Source of the DNA: Gemmatimonadota bacterium
GTDB lineage: Bacteria; Gemmatimonadota; Gemmatimonadetes; Gemmatimonadales; Gemmatimonadaceae
Length of the DNA stretch: 64,000 nt
Direction of reading: 5' to 3'
NCBI GenBank assembly: GCA_016871895.1
Contig: VHBO01000007.1
Location: forward strand, 1-64,000
The notes beneath the pieces were generated by a model. It did not search any database. It had not been told where the DNA came from and saw only the letters and a program-made list of their open reading frames with translations. The position numbers were made by a program, and so were the translations under genes. Below are positions 50,973 to 60,891 of this stretch, piece by piece (position 1 is the first letter of the stretch; each line of letters opens with the position of its first letter).

Positions 50973-52067
50973 CTATCGGGCCAGGGGGAGCAGCGACGCG
51001 AGGTGCGCGGCGATCTCGCGCGCGGCGTGCGGGCGGCCGCGGCGCCGAGCCGCCGCGCCCATCTGCGCCCGTGCCGCGTCGTCCGTGAGCAGCGTGCGCA
51101 CCGCGGTGTCGAGCCGCGCGACGGTGAGCTCGGCCTGCGGGAGATGCCGCGCGGCGCCCGCCGCCTCGAGCACGCGCGCATTCGCCGACTGATGGTCCTG
51201 CGCCGCCGTCGGCAACGGCACGATGACCATCGGGATCCCCCACGCGCAGAGCTCGCTCGTCCCCATCATCCCGCCGCGCACCACGCCAAGGTCGGCGGCC
51301 GCATACGCATCGGCGATCGGCGAGAGGTACGGCACGACGCGCACCGACGGACGCTCGAGTGCGGCATAGGCCGCGTGCTGTCCGCGTCCGGTCGCCCAGA
51401 GCACACAGAGCCCCGGCGGGAGCCCGGCAGTAATCCAGTCAGCGACGGCCTGATTGATCGCGCGCGCGCCCTGCGAGCCCCCGAAGACGAGCAGGACCGT
51501 CGCCCCCGCAGGGAATCCCCAGCGCGCGCGCGCCTCCGCGGGGGTCGGCCGCACCGCGGGGGGCGGCTGGATCGGATTCCCCGTGTCGCGCGATCGCGCG
51601 GCGCCGTGGGGGAGCCGCGTCGCCGCCTCCGGATACCCGAGATACGACGCCGCCGCGATCCGCGCGGTCCAGCGCGCGGTGATTCCCGGGATCGCATCAC
51701 CAACGTGTTGCGTCACCGGGACGCCGTGCGCCCACGCCCACGCGACGGTGAGCCCGGCGGCATACCCGCCGGTACCGACGACGAGCGCCGGCGGACGTTC
51801 GCGCGCGAGCCGCGACAGGACGCGCCATCCCGCCGCCGCCCCGCGTAGCGTGCGCCAGTTCCGCCACACCTGCGGCCGATAGAGCGGGTGCAGGTCGAGG
51901 AGCGCGTGCGGGACCCCCTCCGCGGGGAGCACCTCGCGCTCGATGCCGCGCTGCGCGCCCACGAAGAAGGGGGTTACGTCGGGCCGCGCCGCGACGAGGG
52001 CGCGCGCGATCGCGAGCCCGGGATACAGATGCCCCCCCGTCCCACCGCCGGCGAACCAAACGTTCAT
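50973..52067 (-). CDS. murG: UDP-GlcNAc-undecaprenyl-PP-MurNAc-pentapeptide GlcNAc transferase
   Basis: MNVWFAGGGTGGHLYPGLAIARAL; VFGGSQGARAINQAV; GMMGTSELCAWGIPMVIVPLPTAAQDHQ. Confidence 0.96.
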   Translation of the reverse strand: MNVWFAGGGTGGHLYPGLAIARALVAARPDVTPFFVGAQRGIEREVLPAEGVPHALLDLHPLYRPQVWRNWRTLRGAAAGWRVLSRLARERPPALVVGTGGYAAGLTVAWAWAHGVPVTQHVGDAIPGITARWTARIAAASYLGYPEAATRLPHGAARSRDTGNPIQPPPAVRPTPAEARARWGFPAGATVLLVFGGSQGARAINQAVADWITAGLPPGLCVLWATGRGQHAAYAALERPSVRVVPYLSPIADAYAAADLGVVRGGMMGTSELCAWGIPMVIVPLPTAAQDHQSANARVLEAAGAARHLPQAELTVARLDTAVRTLLTDDAARAQMGAAARRRGRPHAAREIAAHLASLLPLAR

Positions 52068-53242
52068 CGGTCCGCGAGGGTCGGGTCGGTCGCGTGTGCG
52101 CCGACGACCCGCTCGCGCACGCTCCCGATGTTCACGAGGATCCCCGTCATCAGCAGGGAGAGGACGATGTTGGAGCGGCCATAGGAGACGAACGGGAGCG
52201 TCAGCCCCGTCGTCGGCAGCAGCCCGATGACGACGCCGATGTGCAGGTAGGCGGTCACGGCCATCGTGACGGTGAGCCCCACGGCGACGAGCTCGAGGAA
52301 CGGGGTCCGCGCCTGTTTCGCGATACGGAAGCCGAGCCACGTCCAGAGCGCGTAGAGGAGGATCAGGATTGCCATCCCGAGGAAGCCCCACTCCTCACCG
52401 ATGTTGCCGCCGATGAAATCGTTGTACGGGAGCGGGAGGAAGCCGAACTGCTGCCGCCCCTGCCCGAAGCCGACACCGAAGAGCCCGCCGGATCCCACCG
52501 CGATGAGCGACTGCTGCAGCTGATGGTTCACCGCCTGGGCCGGATCCGCACCACCGGCGAACCCCTGCAGGCGGCGCACGATGTACTCGAAGCGGCCGAT
52601 GAACATCCAAAGCACTGGGAGGCCGAGCGCCCCGAGGAAGACGAAGTGCCCGATCCGTGCGCCGGCGACGAAGAGCATCGCCCCCATCACAATCGCGTAG
52701 AAGAGACCCACCGACATATCCGGCTCGAGCGCGACGAGGCCGAAGAGGATGCCGAAGATGATCCCGAACGGCGCGAGCCCCTTCGAGAGCCGACGGAGTC
52801 CGGGCTCCCCGCCCTTCTTCACGATCAGCATCGCGGTCCACGTGACGACCGCGAGCTTCGCGAACTCCGACGGCTGCAGCGACCCGCCCAGCAGGAAGCG
52901 CCGCGAGCCGTTGATGGGCGGGGCGATCCCCTTCGTGAACGGGAGCACGGTGAGGAGGAGCCCGACGATGACGGCGCCCATCAGCGGCCACGCGAGGCGA
53001 CGCCACCGATCGGCATCGACCTTGGCCGCGATCGCGAACATCACGACCCCGGCCGCGACCCCGGTCAACTGGCGATACAAGAAATGCCACGAGGGGCGCC
53101 CGGCGTTCATCGCGACGTAGGCGCTCGCCGAGTAGAGCGTGGCGAGCCCGAGCGCGAGCAGGGCCGCCGTGGCGACGACGAGGATGCGCGCCTCGAGCGA
53201 CATCCGCCACCGGTGGCGATCGAGGACGGCGGCGTGGGTCAT
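52064..53242 (-). CDS. ftsW: Lipid II polymerase FtsW
   Basis: LYSASAYVAMN; INGSRRFLLGGSLQPSEFAKLAVV; GLLPTTGLTLPFVSYGRSNIV. Confidence 0.96.
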   Translation of the reverse strand: MTHAAVLDRHRWRMSLEARILVVATAALLALGLATLYSASAYVAMNAGRPSWHFLYRQLTGVAAGVVMFAIAAKVDADRWRRLAWPLMGAVIVGLLLTVLPFTKGIAPPINGSRRFLLGGSLQPSEFAKLAVVTWTAMLIVKKGGEPGLRRLSKGLAPFGIIFGILFGLVALEPDMSVGLFYAIVMGAMLFVAGARIGHFVFLGALGLPVLWMFIGRFEYIVRRLQGFAGGADPAQAVNHQLQQSLIAVGSGGLFGVGFGQGRQQFGFLPLPYNDFIGGNIGEEWGFLGMAILILLYALWTWLGFRIAKQARTPFLELVAVGLTVTMAVTAYLHIGVVIGLLPTTGLTLPFVSYGRSNIVLSLLMTGILVNIGSVRERVVGAHATDPTLADR

Positions 53243-54627
53243 CCGCCGCGCGCGAGGCGCGCGAAGGTCGCGCCACGCTCCTGATAATCGGTGAACATGT
53301 CGTAGCTGGAGCAGGCCGGCGCGAGAAGGACGACGTCGCCCGGGCGGGCGAGGGCCCGCGCGCGCGCCACGACGTGCGCGAAGTCGGTCCCCGCCCCTTC
53401 CACCGGGACCACGCCCTGGAGGTCCTCGACGATGCGGAGCTCCGCCTCCCCATACGCCACGACGTGCCGGACGCGCGTCCGCAGCGCCTCGCCGAGCGCC
53501 GTATACGGCTCGCCCTTGTGCCGCCCGCCCAAGAGGAGGACGACGGGCCGCGTCATCCCCTCGAGCGCGGCGCGCGCCGCCTGCACGTTCGTCGCCTTGG
53601 AGTCATTGACCCAGAGGACGCCGTCGGTCTCGACCACGGGCTCGAGACGGTGCGGCACGGCCCGGAAGGTCCGGAGCCCCTCCGCCAGCGCGGCACGAGC
53701 AGCCGGCGAACGATGCGCGGGATCGGCCGCCCAGACCGCGAGGCCGGCGCAGAGCGCGTTCGCGACATTGTGCGCGCCGAGCAGCGGCAAGCGATCGCGG
53801 TCGAGCAGTGACGCCCCATCGAGCATCAGTCGACCGTGCGCGGCGTCGAACCAGGCGGTGGCGCTCGGGTCGACCAACGAGAAGCGTTCGACGCGGCCGG
53901 GGAACCGAGCGGTCCGCGCCGTCACCTCGGCATCGTCGCCGTTCACGACCCGTACGCTCGCCGCGGTCGCGTTCGCGAAGAGGCGCATCTTGTCGCCATA
54001 GTAGGCGTCCAACGCGTCGTATCGGTCGAGATGGTCCGGGGCGAGGTTCGTGAGCATCGCGACCGTGGGCGCGATCGACGGCGTGTCGTGGAGCTGGAAG
54101 CTCGAGATCTCGAGCGCGATCCACGTCGGCCGCTCCGCGGCGAGCGCGACCTCGGCGAGCGGCGTCCCGATGTTCCCCGCCTCCGCCACGCGGTGCCCGA
54201 GCGTGCGGAGCAGGTGCCCGACGAGGGCGGTGACCGTCGTCTTACCGTTCGTCCCCGTGGTCGCGATACAGGGGATCCCGGCGAGCACCGGCAGCGCGAG
54301 CTCGATCTCGGAGATGACCGGCACACCGGCCGCCGCGGCAGCGCGGAGCGGCGGCGCGGCTGGCGGGATCCCCGGGCTCACGACCACCGTGCCGGCGCGC
54401 GCGATCCGGTCAAGGTCGTGCGTGCCGACATCGACCGCGACACCGATCGCCGAGAGCGCCTCGGCCGCCACCCGCGCCGCGGGGGTCGCGCCGACGTCGC
54501 TCGCGTACACCGTCGCTCCGTGCGCGACGAGGAGCCGCGCCGCCGCGACCCCGCTGCACCCGAGGCCGAGGACCGCGACCTCGCCGCGCGCCGTCAACGA
54601 TGCGAGCGGGGCGGCCGGACCGCTCAT
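53239..54627 (-). CDS. murD: UDP-N-acetylmuramoylalanine-D-glutamate ligase
   Basis: VAVLGLGCSGVAAARLLVAHGATVYASD; CIATTGTNGKTTVTALVGHLL; DSKATNVQAARAAL; ATG overlaps mraY stop. Confidence 0.96.
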   Translation of the reverse strand: MSGPAAPLASLTARGEVAVLGLGCSGVAAARLLVAHGATVYASDVGATPAARVAAEALSAIGVAVDVGTHDLDRIARAGTVVVSPGIPPAAPPLRAAAAAGVPVISEIELALPVLAGIPCIATTGTNGKTTVTALVGHLLRTLGHRVAEAGNIGTPLAEVALAAERPTWIALEISSFQLHDTPSIAPTVAMLTNLAPDHLDRYDALDAYYGDKMRLFANATAASVRVVNGDDAEVTARTARFPGRVERFSLVDPSATAWFDAAHGRLMLDGASLLDRDRLPLLGAHNVANALCAGLAVWAADPAHRSPAARAALAEGLRTFRAVPHRLEPVVETDGVLWVNDSKATNVQAARAALEGMTRPVVLLLGGRHKGEPYTALGEALRTRVRHVVAYGEAELRIVEDLQGVVPVEGAGTDFAHVVARARALARPGDVVLLAPACSSYDMFTDYQERGATFARLARGG

Positions 54628-55757
54628 CGCAGCTTCAGCGTCGAGAGCGCGAGGAAGGCGCAGAGGACCCCGAGGATCCAGAAGCGCACGACCACCTGCG
54701 TCTCCGGCCATCCGGAGAGTTCGAAGTGATGATGCAACGGCGCCCGCCGGAAGACGCGATGCGCCTGCGCGTAAGCGAGGCCGTGCCGACGGCGACGCCA
54801 CTTGAACGCGCTACGCTGGACGATCACCGAGAGGGTCTCCACGACGAAGACGCCCCCCACGATGAGAACGAGGAACTCACTCTTGAGGAGGATCGCCACC
54901 GCGCCGAGCGCTCCGCCGAGGGCCAGCGACCCGGTGTCGCCCATGAAGACCTGCGCCGGGTGCGCGTTGTACCAGAGGAAACCGACCGCCGCGCCGAACA
55001 CCGCCGAACAGAAGATCGTGAGCTCCCCCGCCCCGCGGAGGAAGAAGATCTGCAGGTAGGCCGACGCGTCCGCGCGTCCCATCACATACGCGAAGAGCCC
55101 CATCGTCAGCATCGCAATCGCCATCAGCCCCGCCGCGAGGCCGTCGAGCCCGTCGGTGAGGTTCACCGCGTTGCTCGTCCCCGTCATCACGAAGGTCACG
55201 AAGGGGAGATACAGCAGCGGGACCGCCGGCACGATCAGCACGTACTTGTAGAACGGCAGCGTCGTGGAGGCGCCAGGCAGTTGGTTGAGGGGCACCTGCC
55301 AGATGTACCAGCCGAGGGCGAGGCCGATCAACACCTGCCCCGTGAGCTTGTAGCGCTCGACGAGTCCGAGATTCTCCTGCCCGAGCCGCTTCTGGCGGAG
55401 CTTCAGATAGTCGTCAAGGAATCCGAGCGCGCCCATCGCGAGCGTGACGGCCAGCGCAAGCCAGACGTAGCGGCTCTCGAGGCGCATCCAGAGGATGGTC
55501 GCGCCAGCAACCGCCACCAAAATGATGAGCCCTCCCATCGTCGGCGTCGTCCCCTTCGCGGCGTGCGAGTCCGGCGTGCCCTCGCGCACGACCTGATGGA
55601 TCTGCATCGCGCGCAGCCGGCGCAGGATCTTCGGCCCGATGACGAACGACAGCAGCAGCGCCGTCACCGCGGCGCCGGCGGCGCGGAAGGAGATGTAGCG
55701 GAAGATGTTGAAGGCGCTCTCGTACTCCCGGAGCGGGAAGAGGAACTCGTAGAGCAT
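54624..55757 (-). CDS. mraY: Phospho-N-acetylmuramoyl-pentapeptide transferase
   Basis: GTPTMGGLIILVAV; GFLDDYLKLRQK; NAVNLTDGLDGLAAG; FMGDTGSLALGGALG; PLHHHFE. Confidence 0.97.
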   Translation of the reverse strand: MLYEFLFPLREYESAFNIFRYISFRAAGAAVTALLLSFVIGPKILRRLRAMQIHQVVREGTPDSHAAKGTTPTMGGLIILVAVAGATILWMRLESRYVWLALAVTLAMGALGFLDDYLKLRQKRLGQENLGLVERYKLTGQVLIGLALGWYIWQVPLNQLPGASTTLPFYKYVLIVPAVPLLYLPFVTFVMTGTSNAVNLTDGLDGLAAGLMAIAMLTMGLFAYVMGRADASAYLQIFFLRGAGELTIFCSAVFGAAVGFLWYNAHPAQVFMGDTGSLALGGALGAVAILLKSEFLVLIVGGVFVVETLSVIVQRSAFKWRRRRHGLAYAQAHRVFRRAPLHHHFELSGWPETQVVVRFWILGVLCAFLALSTLKLR

Positions 55758-57082
55758 CAGCCGGTGGCCCAGGAGGTGAGGAGAGGGACGAGACGTTCAA
55801 GCTGCACGCCGCGCGAGGCCTTGAGGAGGATCGCCGCATCGGGGGCGAGGCGCGGTCGGAGCTGCGGCCAGAGGTCCGCCACGTCCTCGGCGATCACGAC
55901 GCGGGGATCATCCGGGGCGGCTGCCGCGAGCGCGGGCCCGAAGGCGCCGATGCCGCAGATGAGCTCCGCCGGGCCGGCGAGCGCCGCGGCCGCGATCTCC
56001 GCGTGCGCACGCGCCTCCGCGACACCGAGCTCCCGCATCGTACCGAGGACCGCGACCCGCTGCCGCCCCGCCCCGAGCTCGGCGAGCAGCGCGAGCGCCG
56101 CGCGCGCCGAACCGGGATTCGCGTTGTACGCATCGTTGAGCAGCAGCGCCCGACCGAGCGGCGCGACGGCGGAGCGCATCGACGGCGTCGCCATCGCCGC
56201 GAGCCCGACGGCGGCATCGGCGGCCGCGATCCCGAATTCGGCGCCGACCGTGAGCGCGAGCGCCGCATTCGCGACGTTGTGCCGCCCGCGCAGCGCGAGT
56301 TCGATGCGCACCCCGTCCCACTCGAGCCAGCCGCGGCCGTCCGCGAGCAGCCCCGACGTGCCGGGCACGTGCACGGGGATCACCCGCGCCGCCCGACGCG
56401 AGGCCTCCGCGACGACCTCCGGCTCGGCGGCCGGCACGACCGCGACGGGGACCTCGTCGCACACGGAGAGCTCCTCCGCCATCACCCCCGCGAGATCACC
56501 GAGCCCCTCGAGGTGTTCTTCCTGGATCGTCGTGATCACCACGAGGTCGGGACGCATCACCTCGCGCAGCACCGCGAGCTCGCCGGGCTGGTTCGTCCCC
56601 GCTTCGATCACCGCGACGTCGGCCGCGTCGTCGAGCGCCAGCAGCGTCAACGGGACGCCGATCTGGTTGTTGAGGTTCCCCGTTGTGGCGTGGACCGTCA
56701 GCCGACTGCCGAGGACCGCACGGAGGAGTTCCTTCGTGCTGGTCTTCCCGTTTGAGCCGGCGACGGCGATCACCGCACGTCCCCACGCGAGTCGGCGATA
56801 CCGCGCGAGCGCCCCCAGCGCCGCCCCGGTATCCTCGACGGCGAAGACCGGGACGCCGAGTCCCGCGGCTCGTGTCGGGTCGGCGACCACCACCGCCGCG
56901 GCCCCTGCGCGCACCGCCGCCGCCAGATGGTCGTGCGCATCGTGCTGCTCGCCGCGCAACGCGACGAAGCACCGTCCGGTGAGGTCCTGCCGCGTATCGG
57001 TGCCGATGCCCGCGAGCGGCCGCCCGTCGCGGGGGCCGGTGCCGAGCGCCTGCGCGACGCGGGCGAGGGTCCAGAAGGTCAT
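55757..57082 (-). CDS. murF: UDP-N-acetylmuramoyl-tripeptide-D-alanyl-D-alanine ligase
   Basis: AVAGSNGKTSTKELLRAVL; TTGNLNNQIGVPLTLL; LLNDAYNANPGSARAAL. Confidence 0.96.
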   Translation of the reverse strand: MTFWTLARVAQALGTGPRDGRPLAGIGTDTRQDLTGRCFVALRGEQHDAHDHLAAAVRAGAAAVVVADPTRAAGLGVPVFAVEDTGAALGALARYRRLAWGRAVIAVAGSNGKTSTKELLRAVLGSRLTVHATTGNLNNQIGVPLTLLALDDAADVAVIEAGTNQPGELAVLREVMRPDLVVITTIQEEHLEGLGDLAGVMAEELSVCDEVPVAVVPAAEPEVVAEASRRAARVIPVHVPGTSGLLADGRGWLEWDGVRIELALRGRHNVANAALALTVGAEFGIAAADAAVGLAAMATPSMRSAVAPLGRALLLNDAYNANPGSARAALALLAELGAGRQRVAVLGTMRELGVAEARAHAEIAAAALAGPAELICGIGAFGPALAAAAPDDPRVVIAEDVADLWPQLRPRLAPDAAILLKASRGVQLERLVPLLTSWATG

Positions 57083-58563
57083 CGCGCCCGCTCCGCGAGG
57101 ATCTCACGGACGATCAGCAGCTCGTCGAAGGGCGTCTTCGTCGTGCCGTAGAGCTGATACGTGTCCGGTCCCTTCCCCACGAGGAGGACGAGATCGTCGG
57201 TCGGATGCGCGAGCCCGATCGCGTGGGCGATCCCGGCGCGGCGGTCGGGGATCCGGTCGTAGCTCCCGGCGGGGAGTGCAGCGACGATGTCGTCGATGAT
57301 CCGCGTCGGATCTTCGGTGCGCGGATTGTCGTCGGTGATGATCAAATGGTCCGCATACCGACGCGCCGCGTCGGCCATCAGCGGACGCTTCCCGCGGTCA
57401 CGGTCACCGCCGCAACCGAAGACCAGGAGGATCCGCCCCCGGGTGTACGGTCGGAGCGCGGTCAGCACCCGCTCATACGCATCGGGCGTGTGCGCGTAAT
57501 CACGGAGCACGAGCGGGGATTCGCTCAGGACCTCGAGCCGACCGGAGACCTGTGGGGTGCTCGCGAGCCGATCCGCGATGGTCGTCGGCGCCACACCGAG
57601 CGCGACCGCGGCGCCGACGGCACCGAGCGCATTCGCCACGTTGAAGTCGCCGAGAAGCGGGAAGGCGGCATCGGCAGCGCCCGACGGCGTCACCAACCGG
57701 AACGTGCTTCCGCGCGGCGTGAGGGCCATGCCCTCGACGCGCACATCCGCCGTCGGCGACGTGAGCCCGAACGTGAGCCGGTGCGGCGCGGCGGGGAGCC
57801 CATCCCACCAGCGGTCATCGGCGTTCGTGACGCGGACCCCCTGCGGGCCGAGGAGCCCGACCAGCCGTGCCTTCGCGTCACGGTAGGCCTCCATCGTACC
57901 GTGGTAGTCGAGATGGTCGCGCGTGAGGTTCGTGAAGACCGCCGCATCGAAGGCGATCCCCCGCACGCGGTCCTGATCGAGCGCGTGCGAGGAGCACTCC
58001 ATCGCCACCGTCTTCACGCCCGCCTCGACGAGCGCGCGCAGGACGCGCTGCAACTCGATCGGCCCCGGGGTGGTGAGGCCCTGCCCGCCCGGGAGCGGGC
58101 GCCCCTCGCTGCCGACCAGCACGCCAAGGGTCCCGATGCTCGCAGCGGTCCCGGTGGGCTCGTTCAGGAGGTGGCGGAGGATGCCGACCGTCGTGCTCTT
58201 CCCGTTCGTCCCGGTGACGCCGACGAGCCGCAACGAGCGCGCGGGCTCCCCGTAATACGCCGCGGCCGCGACCGCGGCGGCAATCCGACTGTGCCGGACG
58301 ACGAGCGCGGGGAGCGCCGTCTCCGCTCCCGCCTCCACGATCGCACACGACGCCCCGGCGGCCTCCACCTGCGAGAGGAAGTCGTGCCCGTCTCGCACGG
58401 CGCCGCGCACGGCGACGAAGCACCCACCGGGGGCGACCTGCCGGCTGTCATCGACGAGCGCGCTGATGCTCGGCGGAAGACTTCCGCGGACGGCGACGAG
58501 CTCCCCCGCACGCTCAAGGGCGGCGCGGAGCGTCTCGGTGGGGCACAGCGGAACGAAGGACAT
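57079..58563 (-). CDS. murE: UDP-N-acetylmuramoyl-tripeptide synthetase (DNPR, meso-DAP type)
   Basis: GVTGTNGKSTTVGILRHLL; MECSSHALDQDRV; DYAHTPDAYERVL; DDNPRTEDP. Confidence 0.96.
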   Translation of the reverse strand: MSFVPLCPTETLRAALERAGELVAVRGSLPPSISALVDDSRQVAPGGCFVAVRGAVRDGHDFLSQVEAAGASCAIVEAGAETALPALVVRHSRIAAAVAAAAYYGEPARSLRLVGVTGTNGKSTTVGILRHLLNEPTGTAASIGTLGVLVGSEGRPLPGGQGLTTPGPIELQRVLRALVEAGVKTVAMECSSHALDQDRVRGIAFDAAVFTNLTRDHLDYHGTMEAYRDAKARLVGLLGPQGVRVTNADDRWWDGLPAAPHRLTFGLTSPTADVRVEGMALTPRGSTFRLVTPSGAADAAFPLLGDFNVANALGAVGAAVALGVAPTTIADRLASTPQVSGRLEVLSESPLVLRDYAHTPDAYERVLTALRPYTRGRILLVFGCGGDRDRGKRPLMADAARRYADHLIITDDNPRTEDPTRIIDDIVAALPAGSYDRIPDRRAGIAHAIGLAHPTDDLVLLVGKGPDTYQLYGTTKTPFDELLIVREILAERAR

Positions 58564-60602
58564 CAGCGGGCGGACGGAAGGCGGACGAGCGCGCCGCCGG
58601 GGAGGAGCGTCCCCGCGGCGGGCGACGTCGACGGCCCGGCTCCGACCCCGACGAGGACCACCCGAAACCCCGCCGCGTGGAGCACACGCACGGCAGCGCG
58701 GGTCGGCAATCCGGTTACATCGGGGACGGCACGGAGCGAGTCGACGACGCCCTCGGGTCGAGACGGCCGAGCGAGGTCGAAGGTCACGGGGGGCCGCTCC
58801 GGCGGCTCGCTTCGGCGCACCGGGGCGGCGGGCGGCACGCCGGCACCGACCGGACCGGTGGCACCGGAAGGCGCGACGACGCCATCCACCGGTCCCGGAC
58901 TGGCGGCCACCTTCCCCGCCTCGGCTTCCCCTGCCGGACGAGGCGTCGGCGGCGGTCCCCGCAACCCGGACGGGTCGAGCGCCCCATCGCGCGCGGCGAT
59001 GGCGGCGGCGAGCACCGCCTTCGTCACCGGCGCGGCGGTGACACCGCCGTACGCGCCCTTCGGGTCATCGAGTTTCACCAGAATCACGAGCTGCGGCTCC
59101 TCTGCGGGAAAGAGCCCCACAAAGCTCGCCGTGTACGCCCCCGCCTCGTACCCGCGCCCATCGTCCCGCGTGCGACGCGCCGTGCCCGATTTGCCGCCGA
59201 GCGAATAAACGGCGAGGTCGGCCGCGGTCGCCGTGCCGCCCTCGACCACGTCACGCAGCAGCCCCCGCATCGTGCGCGCCGTCGCCTCGGACATCAGCCG
59301 ACGCACCACCCGACGCGACGCCCGGAACGTCACCCGGTCCTCGGCATCGCGGATCTCGCGCACGAGCTGCGGTTCCAGCAGCTCGCCGCCGTTCGCGATC
59401 GCCCCGTACGCGAGCGCGAGCTGGAGCGGCGTCACCGCGATCTCGTAGCCCATCGCCAGTGAGGCGGGCGACTGGAGCGACCATTCGGGGACGGGGCGGA
59501 GCCGCCCCGGTGATTCCGACGGATACGGCACCCCGGTCACCATCCCGAACCCGGCGTCCCGCAGTACCCCGTACTGGTCGCGCGGCGAGAGCCGCTGGGC
59601 GAACTGCACGATCCCGATGTTCGACGAGTACTGCATCACCTCCGCGAAGGTGAGCGACGGTGCCTCGTGCACATCGGCGATGGTGCGCCCATTGAGCGTG
59701 AAGCGGCCGTTGTAGGTCGGAATCGATTCTTCGACCCGCGCGAGGCCCCGGTCGAGGAGGGCCGCGGCGACGAACGGCTTGAGCGTCGAGCCGGGCTCGT
59801 ACGGTTCCGTGAGCGCCGTCGCCCCGGTGGCGTCGGGCCGCGCCCGGCGGCTCGCGAGTGCACGGATGGCGCCGTCGCGGGGGTCGAGGACGACGACGTC
59901 CCCGCCCCGCGCCCCGAGTGCGGCGATGGCGTCGGCGAGGGCGCGCTCCGCGATGTCCTGGAGCCCCTGATGCAAGGTGAGCACCACCGTGCGCCCGGGC
60001 ACCGGGGGTTCCACGCGCTCCTCCGGCGAGGTGAGTGCACCGTTCCGGCCCGCGCGCACCAGCACGGTGCGCCCGTCACGCCCCCGCAGTGCCCCGTCGA
60101 GCGCGGCCTCGACACCACCCACCGCCCGGCCCTCCCGGTCCACGACGCCGAGGAGGTTGCGCAGGCCGGCGGTGGCGGGCGGGACGCGCTCGATCACCCG
60201 TCGGGGGTGCACCCCGCGCATCGCGAGGAGATCGGCCACGTCGGTCGCGAGATGCTGGCCGGGAAGTTCGACCCACTTCCGCCCGAGGTCGGTCGCGCGC
60301 TGGACGAACGCGTCGAGGACGCCGACGCGCCGGAGCGCGGCGGCGAGCGCCGCGCGATCCCGGATCTCGGTGGGCGCCACGTCGATCCGTACGAGCTCGC
60401 GGCTGTCGACGAGGACGACCCCCGACGCATCCAGGATGCGGCCGCGGACCGCCGGCATCGCACGCTCGACCGTCTGCTGGTCGCGCGCCTCGGCCTGCCA
60501 CCGCGCGCGCTGCCGCAGCTGGACCCACCCCGACCGCGCAATGAGCGCGAGGGCGAAGCCCACGAGGACGAGATGCACTCCCTGCGTCCGTGACACGCGC
60601 AT
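58563..60602 (-). CDS. ftsI: Division-specific penicillin-binding protein FtsI/PBP3 with Pro-rich linker and C-terminal PASTA domain
   Basis: EPGSTLKPFVAAALL (SxxK); YSSNIGIVQFAQ (SxN); LGGKSGTARR (KSGT); C-terminal VPDVTGLPTRAAVRVLHAAGFRVVLV. Confidence 0.95.
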   Translation of the reverse strand: MRVSRTQGVHLVLVGFALALIARSGWVQLRQRARWQAEARDQQTVERAMPAVRGRILDASGVVLVDSRELVRIDVAPTEIRDRAALAAALRRVGVLDAFVQRATDLGRKWVELPGQHLATDVADLLAMRGVHPRRVIERVPPATAGLRNLLGVVDREGRAVGGVEAALDGALRGRDGRTVLVRAGRNGALTSPEERVEPPVPGRTVVLTLHQGLQDIAERALADAIAALGARGGDVVVLDPRDGAIRALASRRARPDATGATALTEPYEPGSTLKPFVAAALLDRGLARVEESIPTYNGRFTLNGRTIADVHEAPSLTFAEVMQYSSNIGIVQFAQRLSPRDQYGVLRDAGFGMVTGVPYPSESPGRLRPVPEWSLQSPASLAMGYEIAVTPLQLALAYGAIANGGELLEPQLVREIRDAEDRVTFRASRRVVRRLMSEATARTMRGLLRDVVEGGTATAADLAVYSLGGKSGTARRTRDDGRGYEAGAYTASFVGLFPAEEPQLVILVKLDDPKGAYGGVTAAPVTKAVLAAAIAARDGALDPSGLRGPPPTPRPAGEAEAGKVAASPGPVDGVVAPSGATGPVGAGVPPAAPVRRSEPPERPPVTFDLARPSRPEGVVDSLRAVPDVTGLPTRAAVRVLHAAGFRVVLVGVGAGPSTSPAAGTLLPGGALVRLPSAR

Positions 60603-60889
60603 CAGCGCCCCGCGTCGGGGGTGGGGCGCGGCAGACGGATCACGAGACTCTCCGGCGGGATCCGCATCCCGAGCCGTTCCTCCACGGTACGCGCGAGGCG
60701 GGCGCGGCTCGAGGCATCACGAATCGCGCCCTCGAGCGCCGCCTCGGTCGCCGCGAGCGACCCGCGCGTCTCGCGCAGCTCCCGCAGCGTGCGCGCCTGC
60801 GCCACGCCGACGCTCCGGCGCCAGATCACACCGGCGGCGACCACGACGAAGGCGAGGAGTCCAAGCAGGACGAGGCTGCGGCCGCGCAC
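60602..60889 (-). CDS. ftsL: FtsL-like small bitopic division protein
   Basis: VRGRSLVLLGLLAFVVVAAGVIWRRSVGVAQARTLRELRETRGSLAATEAAL; single TM, coiled-coil, position between rsmH and ftsI; start inferred. Confidence 0.75.
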   Translation of the reverse strand: MRGRSLVLLGLLAFVVVAAGVIWRRSVGVAQARTLRELRETRGSLAATEAALEGAIRDASSRARLARTVEERLGMRIPPESLVIRLPRPTPDAGR

Positions 60890-60891
60890 GC

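Noticed and set aside
54600-57299. 899-aa plus-strand ORF opposite mraY/murF
   Set aside because: Antisense artefact of GC-rich coding DNA; no recognisable domain.
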